DNA of 64,000 nucleotides from Malus domestica (Eukaryota > Streptophyta > Magnoliopsida > Rosales > Rosaceae): assembly GCF_042453785.1 (NCBI RefSeq), contig NC_091674.1, forward strand, positions 26,577,001-26,641,000. Reading direction: 5' to 3'. Positions within the stretch are counted from its first letter, which is position 1. Each line of letters begins with the position of its first letter. A program made the position numbers and the translations under genes. The notes under the pieces are model-generated. The model was given only the letters and a program-made list of their open reading frames with translations. It was not told the origin of the DNA and searched no databases. Shown in pieces: positions 60,895 through 64,000 of the stretch.

Positions 60895-63800
60895 ATGGCC
60901 TCCTTCATCTCTAAGCTTTCAAAGGAATGTGATCAGTGTCAGAAGATTCTCGATCGAAGCTCCATCAAAACCATACGGTTTGAAAGTGACATGAGCACTT
61001 CACACCAAATCCTGGGTCCTCTTTTCAAAGCGGCAGTATCGTCAGCTATTACTGGACTTCTCCAGGAGCACTGCCTATCACCCTTGCTCCAAGGGTTTGA
61101 ATGGTCGAGATGGGATGCGGCGAAACCTCAAGGCTCCTGGCCTTCGACCACTACAACCTGGGCAGCTTAGGTTGTTCGAATGGAAAAGCTCTTCGGCGAG
61201 CAATGGAAGGCCCTCGGCATCTACGACGCCATCCTCCTCTCATCTATGGATGTCGTTCTCGACAAGGAGCTTTTCCTAGCCGTCCTGTGCTTCTGGTGTT
61301 CGGCCACCAACACCATGGTTCTCCCCCTTGGTCCCATCGGCCCCACCATTCTTGATGTCACCGCCATCTTGGGCACCTCGGCAACTGGACTCTCCGTCGA
61401 TGCGGCCCTCTCCGGGTACCCGTCGAATCTTGACTTGAAGACGCTTTTCGATCGACGGGCCTTTGAGACGTTGAGCCGTGAGGGTCAAATCCCGTCGAAA
61501 GAAGACGTTCAGAAACTCCACAATAACTTCTTTAATTATAACACCCTCTATCTCCATTTCGTCGGCCAAGGAGAAGAGGCCCTGCGAGAAGGGGAACATG
61601 AAGCTTTCCTCTTCTATTGGTACAACAAATACATTTGTTGTACCAAGTCGAACACATGCATGGTCGAGAACATGCCGGTCGCCGAGGCCTTGGCTAGTGG
61701 TCACGTCCTGTCACTTAGCTCCAACATTCTTGCCCATCTCCTCCGCTGCCTGGCCGAGACGACCCTTCACAAGATCGACCCACACCAGAATGGTCCCCTC
61801 TGGGTCTTCCAACTCTGGTTGCAAGTTTACTTCGCCTCCCTTCGGCCGGCCATCGCCGATTTCTCGCCAACGAAAGCGCTCGGACCACAGCTGGCCTCCC
61901 GACCGACACCCCTTCACCAAGCCGAAGAGGTATTTAAGTACCTTTTCGCCCTTGATGACCTTTCCAACGACGAATTCCTGATATGTCGTCGTCGAGACTA
62001 TCATTCCTCCATCAGGCTACCCACATCCATGTGGGGCGCGGACGAAGATGCCGACCTTCGTCAGTCCTGGGGGTCGTTCGTGCTCACTCGCGACCTTCCT
62101 CTCGGTTGCGATGGGAAACGAGCGGGTTGGAAAGTGTACCATCCTAACTTCCTTGCTCGACAACTCGGCTACCTCCAAGGCTGCCCGGTCTCTCTTCTCT
62201 CCTCTCGAACCGTCCTAAACCGTGGACGTGAACCTGGTTCCTCGGAGAAGGAATGCAATATCGCCACGAGGGAGTTCCAAGAGCAATGCCAAAATTTTCG
62301 CCTTCGACCGGCCACCCCAGAAACCCTTTGCACTGACACCTTCGGTGATTGGTGGGAGGAGTATACCCAGGAGTTCTTTGGTGCTCCGGTCGAATGTGTG
62401 TTGAACAAATGCTTCGGTGATCGACCTAAGAAAGCCTCGGCCCCCCAAGCTCAAGGTAACTGTTCATTTCTCCCATTTTCTTGCAACTTTGCACATTGAT
62501 TTGCCTTGCTGATTTGCTTTTACTCTCTCAGGTAGTCGGCCGTTGAGGAAGGTGGAGGTAGTCGCTACGGCTGCGGCCGAGAAAAAATCGGTCATCGCTA
62601 AGAAGGCCAAGGCTACTGGTCGAGCCGTACTGAGCAAACGGCCTCGCCAAGAGGCCGAGCCGGCTATCGAACCTCCGCCGCCTACCAAGCGGGTCAAAAA
62701 GCTGGCAAAGAAAGGAGCACGGGAGATCCACGTCATCTCCAGTCAAACCACGGGGACGACGACTCCCAGTGTTTCCCCTTCTCCTGTCGTCAGCCAACCC
62801 TTGGTCAAGAAACAGCCGACTCCGCCCGCGAAAACAGTCCGAGCCCGGCTTGTTTCTGGGGTCAGGGCACCCGCTGTAGCTCCCTCGGTCGAGATTGCGC
62901 CTGTCCTAGAAAAGGCAGTCCCTGCGACCGAGGGGACTTCTCTCGTACATCCAAAACCTTCGATTTTCGTCCTGGAAGAGAGCGAGGGGAGCGATGAAAT
63001 TCCATTGGCGAGTCGCCCTCATCTCCACCGTCGACCTCTACCTGCGTCCAAGGCGGCTGTTCCAGTCGGTCCTTCTACGGCCGATCGTGGCAAACGATCG
63101 GTCGAAGAGCCAGCAACGACGGCGGAAATGCCTGCTCCTCCGCAGGACCAAGACCTCAATCCCGTACTCGAAGCGGCTGTCTCAGTCAGCCTTTCCACGG
63201 CCGACCGTGGCAAGCGACCTGCCGAGGAGCCAGAGGCGACGGCGGAGACGCCCGTTCACCCTCAGGACCAGGACCTCAATATTCCTTCACAGGAAGCCAC
63301 TTCGGCCTTCGTAAGTACCTTCCACCGTTTTTCCTTGATAACTTTTCTGCTTTAGAATTCTAAACGAGGAAAATACTAAATGTCAGGTGCCTATACACTC
63401 TTTTCATCGAAAATTCTACGCGCCGAATGGCGTTATCTATATTTCTTGGCCGCCTCAGTGGCCATCGAACGTAGATAACCTCCATCGGCCGCGTGAACTG
63501 AGAAGCAGTTTAAGACACTGGGCTCGGCCATTGAGTTCTTTAGGTTCGAACAACAATCCTGGAGACATGGCCGAGGTCTCCTCTCGGTAGGTTAAAAAAC
63601 GAAACCTTCTTGCTATCCTTCTCATGACTTCTTTTGAGCTTAACCTGATTTGTGTGTGCAGGCTTCGTGGGAGGTCGAATTCAAAGCCCTCTTCTCCAGC
63701 ACAACGGCAGGGTCTGGTCCTTCGGCCGCCGCGACTGAAGCTGCCGATTCAATCGCTCTAACTCAGTTGCGAGAAGTCTTGTCGCTTTCGGCGTCGCAAG

Positions 63801-63995
63801 TACTCGAGCGCAACGGTCTTGACTTGCTTGGCGCATGTCTGAACGACCTCGGAGCTAACGGTCGTCTGAGCGGATATGCTATCGTTCGGGCATCGTCTAC
63901 CTTGGAGCGGGTTCGGGAGACATTTAGTATCTTCCAGACCGCTCTAAAGGCCAACCAAGACCTGCAAGCTGCCACGGCCGTCCAAGACACTCTCC
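60895..63995 (+). CDS. Plant mobile domain (PMD) protein gene, passenger of the LTR element, partial
   Basis: The gene opens with MASFISKLSKECDQCQ and continues through a plant mobile domain (PF10536, 'aminotransferase-like plant mobile domain') of about 400 residues. Recognisable parts are EWSRWDA near the start, LFGEQWKALGIYDAILLS, VLPLGPIGPTILDVTAILGT and, later, WWEEYTQEFF. A basic, probably nuclear, segment follows (KKAKATGRAVLSKRPRQ, TKRVKKLAKKGARE), then a Pro/Glu-rich part with a 40-residue repeat (STADRGKR) and a further conserved part at 63661-64000. GT-AG intron-like interruptions separate the later parts. The reading is not one clean frame, so the copy may be broken at least once; the 3' end lies outside the window. 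PMDs include host proteins MAIN and MAIL1, which act in gene silencing and genome stability, and many transposon-borne forms. This one is transposon-borne. Confidence 0.78.
63052..63291 (+). repeat. 120-bp (40-residue) tandem repeat in the PMD gene
   Basis: Two diverged copies at 63052 and 63172, both in frame, each with STADRGKR and QDQDLN. They lie in the disordered linker of the PMD protein. Confidence 0.85.
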
Positions 63996-64000
63996 GTCCG

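Larger units (their letters stand above)
59058..64000 (-). mobile_element. LTR retrotransposon (3' end), carrying an antisense PMD gene; runs off the window
   Basis: The LTR spans 59058-60262 (1205 bp, ends tgttgaccc and gggcccaaaca). On the minus strand it is preceded by a polypurine tract (gcgagggggcaa, 60263-60274) and holds a TATA box (TATAAATAG, 59957-59949). So this is the 3' LTR of an element read on the minus strand and extending right. The left flank would give the 5-bp target copy TAACG. Within the window there is no gag or pol; the internal part next to the LTR holds a plus-strand plant-mobile-domain gene. By layout it fits the large Ty3/Gypsy elements known to carry extra genes between pol and the 3' LTR. 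Age and completeness cannot be judged without the other LTR. Confidence 0.8.

Noticed and set aside
61276-62454. Several minus-strand frames across the PMD gene
   Set aside because: They are GC-rich shadows of the plus-strand PMD frame and show no gag or pol motif.

Overview
This window is nuclear DNA of a flowering plant. Its genes have GT-AG introns and plant-only families: EXECUTER, a CASP-like protein, a SIS3-type RING ligase, a kinesin-light-chain-related (KLCR) protein and an HT1-like Raf kinase. It also holds Cassandra, Copia, CACTA, Mutator-like and plant-mobile-domain elements. The repeats and proteins feel like woody Rosaceae (apple/pear group), but that is an inference. No bacterial-type operon, CRISPR array or phage is present.

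Host genes lie on the minus strand. They are KLCR (CDS 6272-8801), tRNA-Leu(UAG) (26994-27073), an HT1-like Raf kinase (28029-30756, 351 aa), a CASPL4A-type membrane protein (42703-44446, 312 aa), EXECUTER (46616-51624, 11 exons, 660 aa) and a SIS3-like RING-H2 ligase (53648-56645, 10 exons, 383 aa). I resolved every coding exon by eye, with splice sites and frame checks that close exactly. The SIS3 gene has a textbook U12-type intron, and the CASPL gene has a GC-AG intron. From memory, KLCR3 and EX2 are neighbours in Arabidopsis (At1g27500/At1g27510), so this looks like old microsynteny stretched by transposons and two other genes.

Between the genes the window is mostly transposon strata. 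A Cassandra TRIM carries 5S-rRNA-like LTRs with an expanded copy (12750-13569). A diverged tandem duplication (about 14.32-16.54 kb) is followed by a partial Copia element and a solo LTR. A Copia element with matching LTRs and target duplication (19213-26679) has a 1038-bp CACTA element nested in its leader, and that CACTA element carries a captured piece of a histone H4 gene. An XPB helicase fragment sits against a Copia LTR (about 32.9-33.8 kb). A 2.46-kb solo LTR (34969-37424) and a Mutator-like element with long inverted ends (40461-41621) follow. Several small inverted-repeat elements, many with clear 9-bp target duplications, cluster around the EXECUTER and SIS3 genes.

The right edge (59058 to the end) is the 3' end of a large LTR retrotransposon read on the minus strand. 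Directly inside its 3' LTR and polypurine tract, on the opposite strand, is a plant-mobile-domain (PMD) gene with its own TATA box, intron-like interruptions and a basic, probably nuclear, region. This antisense passenger gene and the CACTA/histone H4/Copia nest are the two most interesting structures in the window.
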